A stretch of DNA of 53,751 nucleotides, taken from contig CBDUTJ010000017.1 of NCBI GenBank assembly GCA_965370415.1, positions 1 through 53,751 on the forward strand, in the 5' to 3' direction. Both the position numbers and the translations under genes were made by a program. Position 1 is the first letter of the stretch. Every line of letters begins with the position of its first letter. This document shows positions 36,612 through 45,369 of the stretch, one piece after another. The notes beneath the pieces are model-generated. The model was not told where the DNA came from. It was given only the letters and a program-made list of their open reading frames with translations, and searched no databases. The DNA is from JACNIV01 sp965370415 (lineage in GTDB: Bacteria > Cloacimonadota > Cloacimonadia > Cloacimonadales > TCS61).

Positions 36612-38969
36612 ATGAAAAAAAGTTTTACCATTGCTTTGATTTTTATAGTTGCGGTACTTGCTGCACAAGTAAGTTTAGATCCCAGGTATCATACTTATGA
36701 AGAAATTCTGCAGGAGATAGATTCACTTCAAACAAACTACCCGGATATTGTTATGGTTCAGCTAATTGGAACGACTCTGGGAGCTGTTCCATATCAGGAT
36801 CCGATTCCCATCTATGCTGTAAAAATTTCTAATAATGTTACGGTGGATGAAGATGAACCCACCGTGATGTATGCCGGACAGTGTCATGCCGAAGAAGTGC
36901 TTGGTGTTGAAATTACCATGTATATGATGCAGGATATCATTGCGAATAGAATGATACAACCATACAGCATCTGGCTGGATAATCTGGAAATGTGGTTCGT
37001 TCCAACCTATAATCCTGAAGGATTGCAGGTGGTTATGGACGACTGGGATGTTACTTTCAGAAAAAATAAAAGAGATAATAACGAGAACGGTGTATTCGAT
37101 TTTGTTCTTGGTTCCGGTGGTGATATCGATGGTGTGGATACTAACAGGAATTATTACTTTAACTGGGTACACGGTGATACATTGTATGCTCCTAGTGAGC
37201 AATGGAACGATTACTACCGTGGACCGGGACCTTTCAGTGAAGGTGGAACGCAGGCGATCCGAGATCTTGCTGCAGAGCAGCATTTTATATATTCTATAAA
37301 TTGGCACTCTTCCAGAACCGGACTTTTTTCAGAGAAAGTCTATTATTCTTTTAATTGGGAAGAAGTTAAGGAATGTCCCGATTTGGAATTAAGCCAGAGT
37401 ATTGGAGAAAGTGTAGCTGCTTTGATAGTAAAAGAGGGGGGGGGTGGCACTTATGTGCCGTTTGCTTCACAAAGTAGAAAAGGCAGTGCTCATGACTGGT
37501 TCTATCAAGCTCATAGTACATTCCAATTATTGATCGAATGTGGAACGGAAAATCTTCAACCATCAAATGACCCGCCTTTGTATCTGGTAGATGATACCTG
37601 TGAACGATGCAGCCAGGGAGCGTATTGGTTACTGAATCGTTCTCTCGGTAATAATAATGTTTCTGCAGCGATGCTTACCGGACACATAACCGATTCTAAT
37701 TCTGGGGACCCTCTTGTTGCTGAGGTTATAATAGAAGAAAAGCAAGCTTCTTTCTTTGATCCGCGACTTTCCGACGAGCTTTATGGACGTTACTGGCGTC
37801 CTTTGATACCGGGGACATATACAGTTCGCGTGATCAAAAAAGGCTATGAAGAAAAAGTAGTTCCTGGTGTTACAGTCAATAATTCTTTATGGAAAGTGGA
37901 GGAGATCGAACTGGATCCACTGGCTATAGTGATTGTGGAAGGAACGGTTTCTTCCGGTGGAAACCCGCTGGATGCTACTATCATTTTGGGTTATGGAGAA
38001 TATCTTCCTGCAGATACTATTGCAGTGATTAATGGTAGTTGCGCTTTTACAACTTATGAAGGTGAACATCAGTTAATTGTTTATGCTGATGGTTACGTAC
38101 CGAGTTTTTCAACAATAAATTTACCCGCAGGAGTTTATGATTTGGTAGTTGAACTCGAATCTGAAACAATTGTTTTTGAAGAGAATTGGGAAAATGGATT
38201 TTCTAACTGGGATGTAACCGGTGAATGGGCAATTGAGTATGATACATTTGAAAATACAAATGTTGCTACCAATAATCCCGGTTTAGTTTCCTGTAATTTT
38301 TATAAATTTTATTCCAACAATTCCAGTTCAGTTCTAACTACTTTAAATCCTATAAATCTTAATGGTGTTAGTGATGATGTTGTTATATCGTTTCATCAGA
38401 AATATTACACTGAGCATGATGTTGATTTTTGTTATGTCGAGGTTTCAACTAATGGAACAAACTGGATTGAATTAGAAAAATTTTCAGGAATAAACAAAGC
38501 CTGGAATTATGCTTTGAATCCGCAAATGAATAGATACGTTATTCCAATAAATGATTTTGTGGATAATTATGTATATCTGAGATTTAGATTTGAAAGTGAT
38601 GATACTCTAACCGATCCAGGCTGGTGGATTGATGACATTAAAATTGTAGCTGCAACTGGTGCATCTGCAGGGAATGAACTGCTTGTAGTGAAAACCGAAT
38701 TACACGGTAATTATCCCAATCCGTTCAATCCGACTACAACAATTTCTTTTTCTGTAGCACAAACGTCCTCGTTTGTGAATCTTGAAGTATTCAATATCAA
38801 AGGACAAAAAGTAAAAACACTCGTAGATAAAATTCTATTAGCTGGAAAGCATTCGATTGTATGGAATGGCATAGATAATAACAGCAAAAACGTTGCCAGT
38901 GGGATTTATTTCTATAAATTCAAAACAGATAACTTTAGCAAAATTAAAAAGATGCTTCTGCTGAAATAA
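36612..38969 (+). CDS. Secreted M14 zinc carboxypeptidase with sorting tail
   Basis: A 785-residue protein. Signal peptide (1-18) is followed by the M14 domain (25-345). Zinc ligands are His92 and Glu95 in GQCHAEEVLG and His232 in SINWHSSRTG; the substrate motif is DTNRN (176-180); the catalytic Glu is E309 in LIECGTENLQP. Two carboxypeptidase-regulatory-like domains (about 355-430 and 436-515) follow, then a MAM-like beta-sandwich (520-690: FEENWENGFSNWDVTGEWAI, later WWIDDIKI), and a type IX-like tail (NYPNPFNPTTTISFSV, then KKMLLLK). A run of nine G at 37436-37444 lies inside the catalytic domain (EGGGG). It removes C-terminal residues from peptides outside the cell and could act on products of other secreted peptidases. 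Last gene of the operon; a strong terminator follows. Confidence 0.9.
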   Translation: MKKSFTIALIFIVAVLAAQVSLDPRYHTYEEILQEIDSLQTNYPDIVMVQLIGTTLGAVPYQDPIPIYAVKISNNVTVDEDEPTVMYAGQCHAEEVLGVEITMYMMQDIIANRMIQPYSIWLDNLEMWFVPTYNPEGLQVVMDDWDVTFRKNKRDNNENGVFDFVLGSGGDIDGVDTNRNYYFNWVHGDTLYAPSEQWNDYYRGPGPFSEGGTQAIRDLAAEQHFIYSINWHSSRTGLFSEKVYYSFNWEEVKECPDLELSQSIGESVAALIVKEGGGGTYVPFASQSRKGSAHDWFYQAHSTFQLLIECGTENLQPSNDPPLYLVDDTCERCSQGAYWLLNRSLGNNNVSAAMLTGHITDSNSGDPLVAEVIIEEKQASFFDPRLSDELYGRYWRPLIPGTYTVRVIKKGYEEKVVPGVTVNNSLWKVEEIELDPLAIVIVEGTVSSGGNPLDATIILGYGEYLPADTIAVINGSCAFTTYEGEHQLIVYADGYVPSFSTINLPAGVYDLVVELESETIVFEENWENGFSNWDVTGEWAIEYDTFENTNVATNNPGLVSCNFYKFYSNNSSSVLTTLNPINLNGVSDDVVISFHQKYYTEHDVDFCYVEVSTNGTNWIELEKFSGINKAWNYALNPQMNRYVIPINDFVDNYVYLRFRFESDDTLTDPGWWIDDIKIVAATGASAGNELLVVKTELHGNYPNPFNPTTTISFSVAQTSSFVNLEVFNIKGQKVKTLVDKILLAGKHSIVWNGIDNNSKNVASGIYFYKFKTDNFSKIKKMLLLK
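37436..37444 (+). repeat. G9 homopolymer inside the carboxypeptidase gene
   Basis: Nine consecutive G in an AT-rich gene, encoding part of KEGGGGTYV about residues 275-279. Loss or gain of one base would shift the frame before catalytic Glu309 and remove the sorting tail. Confidence 0.9.
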
Positions 38970-39117
38970 ATAATAAAACCAAATATTAAGCGGGTGTAAA
39001 CCCGCTTTTTTGTTTCTACGAGATTTTCATGATGATAAAATAGCTTTGATTTTAAAATACCTGTTTCATAATCAATTTGACAAATATCAGTTCTTACAAT
39101 TTTAAGTGTTTCCTGAT
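38915..39117 (+). repeat. Duplicated 3'-end and intergenic segment, copy A
   Basis: The end of the carboxypeptidase gene, its terminator and about 100 bases beyond nearly match 51026-51258, after the C25 gene that ends at 51084. The last 95 bases are identical. Copy A lacks the 26-base palindrome insertion found in copy B at 51135-51160. Confidence 0.85.
38988..39012 (+). terminator. Rho-independent terminator after the carboxypeptidase gene
   Basis: Perfect 8-bp stem AAGCGGGT/ACCCGCTT with GTAA loop, then TTTTTT. It closes the 27.6-39.0 kb operon. Confidence 0.9.
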
Positions 39118-39126
39118 GGATGTAAT

Positions 39127-39144
39127 TTGGAATAAATATTGCAT
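39127..39144 (+). promoter_or_regulatory. Shared upstream element of exported-protein genes
   Basis: TTGGAATAAATATTGCAT, identical to 45314-45331 and 51267-51284. It ends 38 bases before the C25 gene start at 39183. The bases between differ among copies, so the element itself is conserved. Confidence 0.55.
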
Positions 39145-39182
39145 TCATGCTCATGATTAAGAATATTTAAAGAGGTAATGTA

Positions 39183-42100
39183 ATGAAAAGGATTATGGTA
39201 TTTTTTTTGTTTTTGGTATTTGCTGCTTTTCTTTTTGCAGATTGGGTAGATATTTCTGAAAATTCAAGTCAGGAACTCTTCGATCATGTCTCCTATGGAA
39301 TTGGTAGCACAGAAGTAAATTTTGCGCTCGATGGTTATGAAATTGAAATTATAAAGATTGAGGGCATTGAATATAAAAAGATCTCGTATTGGAATGAAGG
39401 AGAATTCATCGAAATTGGTAAACCTGCCCTACCACGATTTTCAAGATTAATTGCCATTCCTGATGCTGGTAACGTCGAATTCGACATTATCTATACCGAA
39501 GAAGAGATCATCAGCAATATTAATATCTTTCCCCGGCAGAACCTGCAAAGTGAAAGCCAACCGGTTGATAATGAGTTTGTGATCGACGAAGCTTTTTACA
39601 ATAAAGGAGAAGTTTTTCCGGGGAAAGTGGTGGAGATAGGTGAACCGGCTATCATGAGAGATTTCCGGATCGTGAATGTAACCATAAATCCTTTTCAATA
39701 TGATCCTCAGACCAGAGAACTCCGAATTGTAACAAATGTAGAAATTGTTGTTAATACCAGTGGGACAACTGGAAAAAACATCAAACAAACCAATAGAAAA
39801 TTATCCAGGTTTTTCGAGCCAATATATAAGGCTACAATTCTTAATTATGATTCTTTAAATAATCGTGAAGACGGATTTCAACAACCCTGTTATCTTTTTA
39901 TTTATCCCGATGATTCTACAATTGAAACAAATCTTGAATATTTGACCGATTGGAAACATCAGAAAGGTTTTGAGGTTCATACAGCCAGTACAGCACAAAC
40001 GGGAACAACTAATACCTTAATAAAAGACTATATTCAAGATGCTTATGATACCTGGGAAAACCCACCTGAATTCGTATGTCTGGTTGGAGATGCAGGTGGC
40101 AGTTTCAATATTCCTACAGGCTATTACAGCGTTGGTGAGGGAGATCAGGTTTATACTTTATTAGAAGGCGGAGATATATTAGCAGATGTATTTATAGGTC
40201 GTTTATCGTTTAATTCTATAATTGAATTTCAAACGATAATCGCAAAAATTTTGAATTATGAAAAAGAACCTTATATGACACAAACTAATTGGTATCAACA
40301 GGCTTTATTAGTTGGTGACCCAAGTTCATCAGAGCAATCATGCATAATTACGAGCAAATATATCAAGGAAATAATCGAAGCAAATGCACCATATTATAAC
40401 TACTATGAAGTTTATTCCAGCCCTTTTGTATCCCAGATGAATAGTGCTATTAACAGTGGAGTAACTTATTTTAATTATCGTGGCTATCTTGGGATGAGTG
40501 GTTGGGGCAATGATGATATTGGTAGTCTTAATAATGGCTTCATGCTTCCTGTGATGGTGTTCCTAACTTGTGGTACAGGTAATTTTGCAAATTCCCTTTG
40601 TGAAAGTGAGTATGCTCTAAAAGTTGGAACGCCCAGTGTACCAAAAGGTGCAATTGCAGCAATAGGTACAGCAACAATGTCGACTCATACGTGTTTTAAT
40701 AACTGTGTTGCTGCAGGTACATTTTGCGGAATTTTTGTAGATAAAATTTATAATATGGGTGGAGCACTTACAAGAGGAAAACTTAACCTGTATCTTAGTT
40801 ATCCGCAGAATCCCAACAATTGGGTTGAAAAAAAATCATATTGGAATAACCTGATGGGTGACCCCGGAATGGAAGTATGGACAGATATTCCTTCCGAGAT
40901 TGTAGTAACTTACCCTGCAACCATTCCTTTTGGAACAAATTATATTGAAGTTACTGTGGAAAATACTTCTGAAGAACCCGTTTCAGAAGCATGGGTAACC
41001 GCTTTGATGGGAGATGATGATATTTTTGCTACAGGTTATACAAATGAAGATGGATTTATAATCCTACCAATAGATGCACAGATTACAGGGAGTGTGAACT
41101 TAACCGTAACCAAACATGATTTCATCCCTCATCTTGGTAGTTTTGATATAGGAATAAGCGACAGGTTCGTTAATGTCTTTGAAATTAGTATTGATGATGA
41201 TAATTTGGGAACTTCATCAGGGAATGGAGATGGGATAGTAAACCCTGGAGAAGATATCGAATTGAACGTGAGTTTGAGAAACTTCGGAATCTTAACTGCA
41301 AATAATGTCACAGCAACCATATCAACAGAAGATGAGTTTATAACCATAACCGATACTTCAGAAGATTATGGAAATATTACTGCGGGAAATTCTACTTATT
41401 CTTCTGATGATTTTGATTTTTCAGTTAATACCAATGTACTGGGGGGAACTGAAATCCAATTTGATATTTTAATACAGGATGCTCTTAGAAATCAATGGAC
41501 AGATTTTATTTTTATATCTGTTGAAGGTGCTAACCTGTATGCAAGTGATTATACTGTCGTGAACGATCCAAATGGAGTATTGGACCCTGGTGAAACTGCA
41601 CAACTGGAAGTTACTATAGAAAATGTCGGTTTTGTAGGAACAAACGAGATCTATGGAACATTGATATCATCTGATAACAGGATAACTATAAATGATTCGA
41701 TTGGATATTTTGGAAATATTTCCGCCGGGGGGCAGGCAATAAACAGCACAAATCGATTTGAACTTACAGCAAATACTCAGATTATTCCCGGTAGTCAGTT
41801 TATTCTGGAATTACATCTTTATAATGTAGATGGTTATGATGATACGGTCAGCTTTATTCTTGAAGTAGGTGAAGTTACAGTAACCGACCCCTTGGGACCT
41901 GATTCGTATGGATATTATTGCTACGATAGTGGGGATACCACATACGACCTGGCACCTGTATATTCCTGGATAGAAATAGATCCAACATACGGAGGTTCTG
42001 GGACAACTATTAATTTATATGATCCTGGAGATACTGGTGATATTGAAATAATCAATATGCCTTTTAATTTTAATTTTTATGGACTGAATTATTCTTCAAT

Positions 42101-45068
42101 AACTGTTTGTTCAAATGGATGGATTGCTCCTGGAATAACAGAACAGTATTCATTTATGAACTGGCCTCTTCCTGGTCCACTTGGACCTTCACCAATGATA
42201 GCACCTTTTTGGGATGATCTTAAAATTGTTGGAGGTTGTGTATGTTATTATTATGATATTAGCATGCATTATTTTATTGTGGAATGGTCTCATCTACAAA
42301 ATGATTATAACAATGCTGAAGAAACATTTCAGGTTATCATATATGATCCTGCTTATTATCCCACTCCGACCGGAGATGCTAAGTTCGTGTTCCAATATGA
42401 AACCATAAATAATGTCGATCTGGGTCATTATTCCTACCCTGTACAGCATGGTCAGTATGCTACTGTAGGTTTGGAAGACCATACTGGTCTTATAGGATTG
42501 GAATATACCTATAATAATCAGTATCCTACAGCTGCAAAGGTTTTGGAAGATGAAATGGCTCTTCTCTTTACATGTCCGCCAATTCATCAAATAGAACCGT
42601 ATATTGTTTTAGGTGGAATTACAATAAATGATACTAATGGGAATGGGCTTATCGATTATGGTGAAGATATAGATCTGGATATTACTTTAAATAATCTAGG
42701 AGAAGAGACAGCTACAGATGTTTCTGCTGTTCTCTCCACTTCAGATGCCTACATTACGATCACTGCAAATAGTTCGAGTTATAATGATATATCCGGCGGA
42801 GTTTCAGGTGTAAATCTTACTGACTATGAATTTACCGTGGTAGATACTTGTCCTGATGGTCATATTATATCCTTTCAACTTGATGTGATAAGTAATGAGG
42901 GTAACTGGAATATAATTTTTGGACTTGAGGCTAATGCACCGGTAATTGAATTTACTTCATTATACATAGATGATGGAGATAATAATATGTTAGACCCCGG
43001 GGAAACAACAGATATTTTAGTAACATTTACCAATAATGGCGGTGCAGATGCGTACTCGACATCAGCTTTTATTTCTACTGATGATATTTATCTAACTATT
43101 AATTCAGCAACTTTTGATTTTGGAACGTTTCCCTCAGGTCAATCGAAAATAGCTGTCTTCAATGTTACTGCAGATGTAGCTGCACCTATTGGACATAGTG
43201 CTGTAATAGATTGGAATGTAGCAGCAGATTACAGCTATTCAGTAGAGGATTCATTTAGCATTTTTATCGGGCTTATTATTGAGAATTTCGAAACAGGGGA
43301 TTTTTCATCTTTTCCCTGGGAATTTGCAGGTTCTGCAGATTGGACTGTTGTCACAGAAGATCCTCATGAAGGAACATATTGTGCGAAATCAGGATCAATC
43401 TCTCATTCACAGACTTCCGAGCTTATTTTAGAAGCGGATGTTACTACTGCTGGAACAATTTCATTTTATAGAAAAGTATCTTCTGAAAGTAGTACTACAT
43501 CTTTTTATGATGGATTAAAATTTTTTATTGATGGAGTAGAGCAAGATAAATGGCAGGGAGAAGTTGCATGGAGCCAGGTAAGTTTTCCAGTATCTACTGG
43601 AAATCGAACTTTTAAATGGCAATATTATAAAGATAGTTCTGTAAGTAGCGGATCGGATTGTGCCTGGGTAGATTATATAATTTTCCCTCCATTAGGTCCT
43701 CCTCAACCTTTATTCATTCTTGCTCCAACTTCGATCGATTTCGGTAATGTATTTATTGGGACAAGTTCAACAGAGCAATTCACAATTTCCAATCCGGGAG
43801 GAGCAGCTCTTACAGGTACAATAACAACTCCTGCAGGTTATACAGTCGCAACTGCTAGTGATATTATTCTCAGATCAAAGAAAACTCAAAACAACAACAA
43901 TTCCGACAATATTATTAGCTATGATATTCCTGCAACTCAAGAGCAGACATTTGATCTTGTTTTTTCTCCTTTAGAAGCTTTAACTTATAATGGAAACGTT
44001 GTAATTACCAGTAATGATACAAATCATCCCACGAATAATCTTAACGTAACAGGAGTTGGTATTATCCCTGCTGATATTATTGTTAACCCGAGCCAGTTTG
44101 ATGAGACATTACAACCGGGTAATTCTACATCAGATGTTCTTACGATCGGCAATATGGGTGGTGTTACTCTTGATTATACTGCTCGAGTTGTTTATTTGGA
44201 ACGCAATACATTCTTAGAGAATCATACGATATCTGAATCAAATATGAGTAGAATAGATTATTCTTCTGAACGAGAAATTAAACCACTTATTATTGTACCT
44301 CTTATTAAAGAAGCTCCAAATTCAGGTTTTCGTGATTGTACTTTTACAATAGATCTATATGATGATTATGGTGATGGTTGGAATGGTGGCTCTCTGGATG
44401 TTATGGTTAATAGCTTATTGGTATTAGATGATATTACACTTTCTACAGGTTCAGGCCCTGCTTCGTTTGATATTCCAATAGCAACTGGAGATTCTATATC
44501 TACTATATATACTGCTGGTAGTTGGGCTTATGAAAACAGTTATTTCATTTATGATAATGATGGAGTTCAAGTAGCATCCGATGGAACTGGTGGAGTAGAG
44601 CCAACAGGTCTCAGCCCTTTTGCTGTAACATGTACAAATGATCCTACTTTAGCATGGTTAACTCTTGATGGACAAAATCAGGTAAGTGGTTCAATAGATT
44701 CTGGCTCTCCGGATGATGTTCTAAGTGTTCTTTTTGATACAGTACCGGATAGTCTTGCAGATGGAATTTATGAAGCAAACATTGAAATTACAAGCAATGA
44801 CCCGGATGAACCTTCAATAATAGTACCTGTGACCTTAACAGTTTCTCAGCAATTAGATCCCCCAGCTAACGTGCAAATTCAGATCAACGGTTCAAGTATC
44901 CAACTTTCATGGGATGTTGTTTCAGGAGCAACTTCCTATAAAGTTTATTCTTCGAATGATATTAACACTAGATTTACTGAAGATACAACCGGAATGTTCA
45001 ATGTAACGAGTTGGACAACCACAACAGTGGCTCAAAAGAAATTTTATTATGTAAAGGCAGTAAATTAG
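39183..45068 (+). CDS. Gingipain-family (C25) multidomain secreted protein without a sorting tail
   Basis: A 1961-residue protein with signal peptide MKRIMVFFLFLVFAAFLFAD. A C25 propeptide-like domain is followed by a C25 domain with Cys463 in FLTCGTGNF, Tyr435 replacing the expected His (NYRGYLGMSGW) and His502 in STHT. Next come CARDB-like domains, the GYYCYDSGD beta-sandwich, an EF-hand-like NDTNGNGLIDYGEDIDLD, a MAM-like domain (IIENFETGDFSSFPWEF), choice-of-anchor D units (TSIDFGNVFIGTSS), a Cys-containing DDYGDGWNGGS domain and a terminal FnIII domain ending YYVKAVN. Unlike its neighbours it has no YPNPFNP tail. The first 600 bases resemble the genes at 45370 and 51322, while the catalytic half resembles the gene at 28640. 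AGAGG lies upstream of the ATG. Confidence 0.8.
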   Translation: MKRIMVFFLFLVFAAFLFADWVDISENSSQELFDHVSYGIGSTEVNFALDGYEIEIIKIEGIEYKKISYWNEGEFIEIGKPALPRFSRLIAIPDAGNVEFDIIYTEEEIISNINIFPRQNLQSESQPVDNEFVIDEAFYNKGEVFPGKVVEIGEPAIMRDFRIVNVTINPFQYDPQTRELRIVTNVEIVVNTSGTTGKNIKQTNRKLSRFFEPIYKATILNYDSLNNREDGFQQPCYLFIYPDDSTIETNLEYLTDWKHQKGFEVHTASTAQTGTTNTLIKDYIQDAYDTWENPPEFVCLVGDAGGSFNIPTGYYSVGEGDQVYTLLEGGDILADVFIGRLSFNSIIEFQTIIAKILNYEKEPYMTQTNWYQQALLVGDPSSSEQSCIITSKYIKEIIEANAPYYNYYEVYSSPFVSQMNSAINSGVTYFNYRGYLGMSGWGNDDIGSLNNGFMLPVMVFLTCGTGNFANSLCESEYALKVGTPSVPKGAIAAIGTATMSTHTCFNNCVAAGTFCGIFVDKIYNMGGALTRGKLNLYLSYPQNPNNWVEKKSYWNNLMGDPGMEVWTDIPSEIVVTYPATIPFGTNYIEVTVENTSEEPVSEAWVTALMGDDDIFATGYTNEDGFIILPIDAQITGSVNLTVTKHDFIPHLGSFDIGISDRFVNVFEISIDDDNLGTSSGNGDGIVNPGEDIELNVSLRNFGILTANNVTATISTEDEFITITDTSEDYGNITAGNSTYSSDDFDFSVNTNVLGGTEIQFDILIQDALRNQWTDFIFISVEGANLYASDYTVVNDPNGVLDPGETAQLEVTIENVGFVGTNEIYGTLISSDNRITINDSIGYFGNISAGGQAINSTNRFELTANTQIIPGSQFILELHLYNVDGYDDTVSFILEVGEVTVTDPLGPDSYGYYCYDSGDTTYDLAPVYSWIEIDPTYGGSGTTINLYDPGDTGDIEIINMPFNFNFYGLNYSSITVCSNGWIAPGITEQYSFMNWPLPGPLGPSPMIAPFWDDLKIVGGCVCYYYDISMHYFIVEWSHLQNDYNNAEETFQVIIYDPAYYPTPTGDAKFVFQYETINNVDLGHYSYPVQHGQYATVGLEDHTGLIGLEYTYNNQYPTAAKVLEDEMALLFTCPPIHQIEPYIVLGGITINDTNGNGLIDYGEDIDLDITLNNLGEETATDVSAVLSTSDAYITITANSSSYNDISGGVSGVNLTDYEFTVVDTCPDGHIISFQLDVISNEGNWNIIFGLEANAPVIEFTSLYIDDGDNNMLDPGETTDILVTFTNNGGADAYSTSAFISTDDIYLTINSATFDFGTFPSGQSKIAVFNVTADVAAPIGHSAVIDWNVAADYSYSVEDSFSIFIGLIIENFETGDFSSFPWEFAGSADWTVVTEDPHEGTYCAKSGSISHSQTSELILEADVTTAGTISFYRKVSSESSTTSFYDGLKFFIDGVEQDKWQGEVAWSQVSFPVSTGNRTFKWQYYKDSSVSSGSDCAWVDYIIFPPLGPPQPLFILAPTSIDFGNVFIGTSSTEQFTISNPGGAALTGTITTPAGYTVATASDIILRSKKTQNNNNSDNIISYDIPATQEQTFDLVFSPLEALTYNGNVVITSNDTNHPTNNLNVTGVGIIPADIIVNPSQFDETLQPGNSTSDVLTIGNMGGVTLDYTARVVYLERNTFLENHTISESNMSRIDYSSEREIKPLIIVPLIKEAPNSGFRDCTFTIDLYDDYGDGWNGGSLDVMVNSLLVLDDITLSTGSGPASFDIPIATGDSISTIYTAGSWAYENSYFIYDNDGVQVASDGTGGVEPTGLSPFAVTCTNDPTLAWLTLDGQNQVSGSIDSGSPDDVLSVLFDTVPDSLADGIYEANIEITSNDPDEPSIIVPVTLTVSQQLDPPANVQIQINGSSIQLSWDVVSGATSYKVYSSNDINTRFTEDTTGMFNVTSWTTTTVAQKKFYYVKAVN

Positions 45069-45237
45069 AAATTTAAGAAAGAAAATATTTGTAGCTTAGA
45101 TTGTTTTCTTTTGCCTAATACTGTAGCATCAGGTGATTATTTCTCAATTTTTTAATGTACATAATGATGATGGAATTTATAAAGTATTAAGAAGATGTTG
45201 TCTTTGAAATAGAATTTGCAAGTAATAAGAAAATTAA

Positions 45238-45261
45238 CCCCAAAATTACGGGGCTTTTTTT
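45238..45261 (+). terminator. Intrinsic terminator after the 39183 C25 gene
   Basis: Stem CCCC/GGGG (45238-45241 with 45250-45253), 8-nt loop, then CTTTTTTT. It is short but GC-rich in an AT-rich region. It lies 170 bases after the stop. Confidence 0.6.
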
Positions 45262-45313
45262 CATTTCATAAATTAATTTATGAAAAATTTCTAAAAGGTG
45301 CTCTATTATTATA

Positions 45314-45331
45314 TTGGAATAAATATTGCAT
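45314..45331 (+). promoter_or_regulatory. Shared upstream element of exported-protein genes
   Basis: TTGGAATAAATATTGCAT, ending 38 bases before ATG 45370, the same distance as at 39127. Confidence 0.55.
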
Positions 45332-45369
45332 CAATTCTTATTAATAATTATTAATAATGGAGTAAAGTA

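Larger units (their letters stand above)
45069..45369. other. Intergenic region between C25 genes
   Basis: No gene and no remnant of a sorting tail is found in any frame. It contains a short terminator hairpin (45238-45261), the shared upstream element (45314-45331) and the repeated TTAATAATTATTAATAATGG just before the next start. Confidence 0.5.

Noticed and set aside
36762..37307. 181-codon minus-strand ORF inside the carboxypeptidase gene
   Set aside because: It lies wholly antisense to a clear M14 domain with all catalytic residues and shows no protein features of its own.
39447..39788. Antisense ORF of about 113 codons that recurs at 45628 and 51586
   Set aside because: It recurs only because the sense C25 N-terminal sequence is conserved; no ribosome site or protein features.
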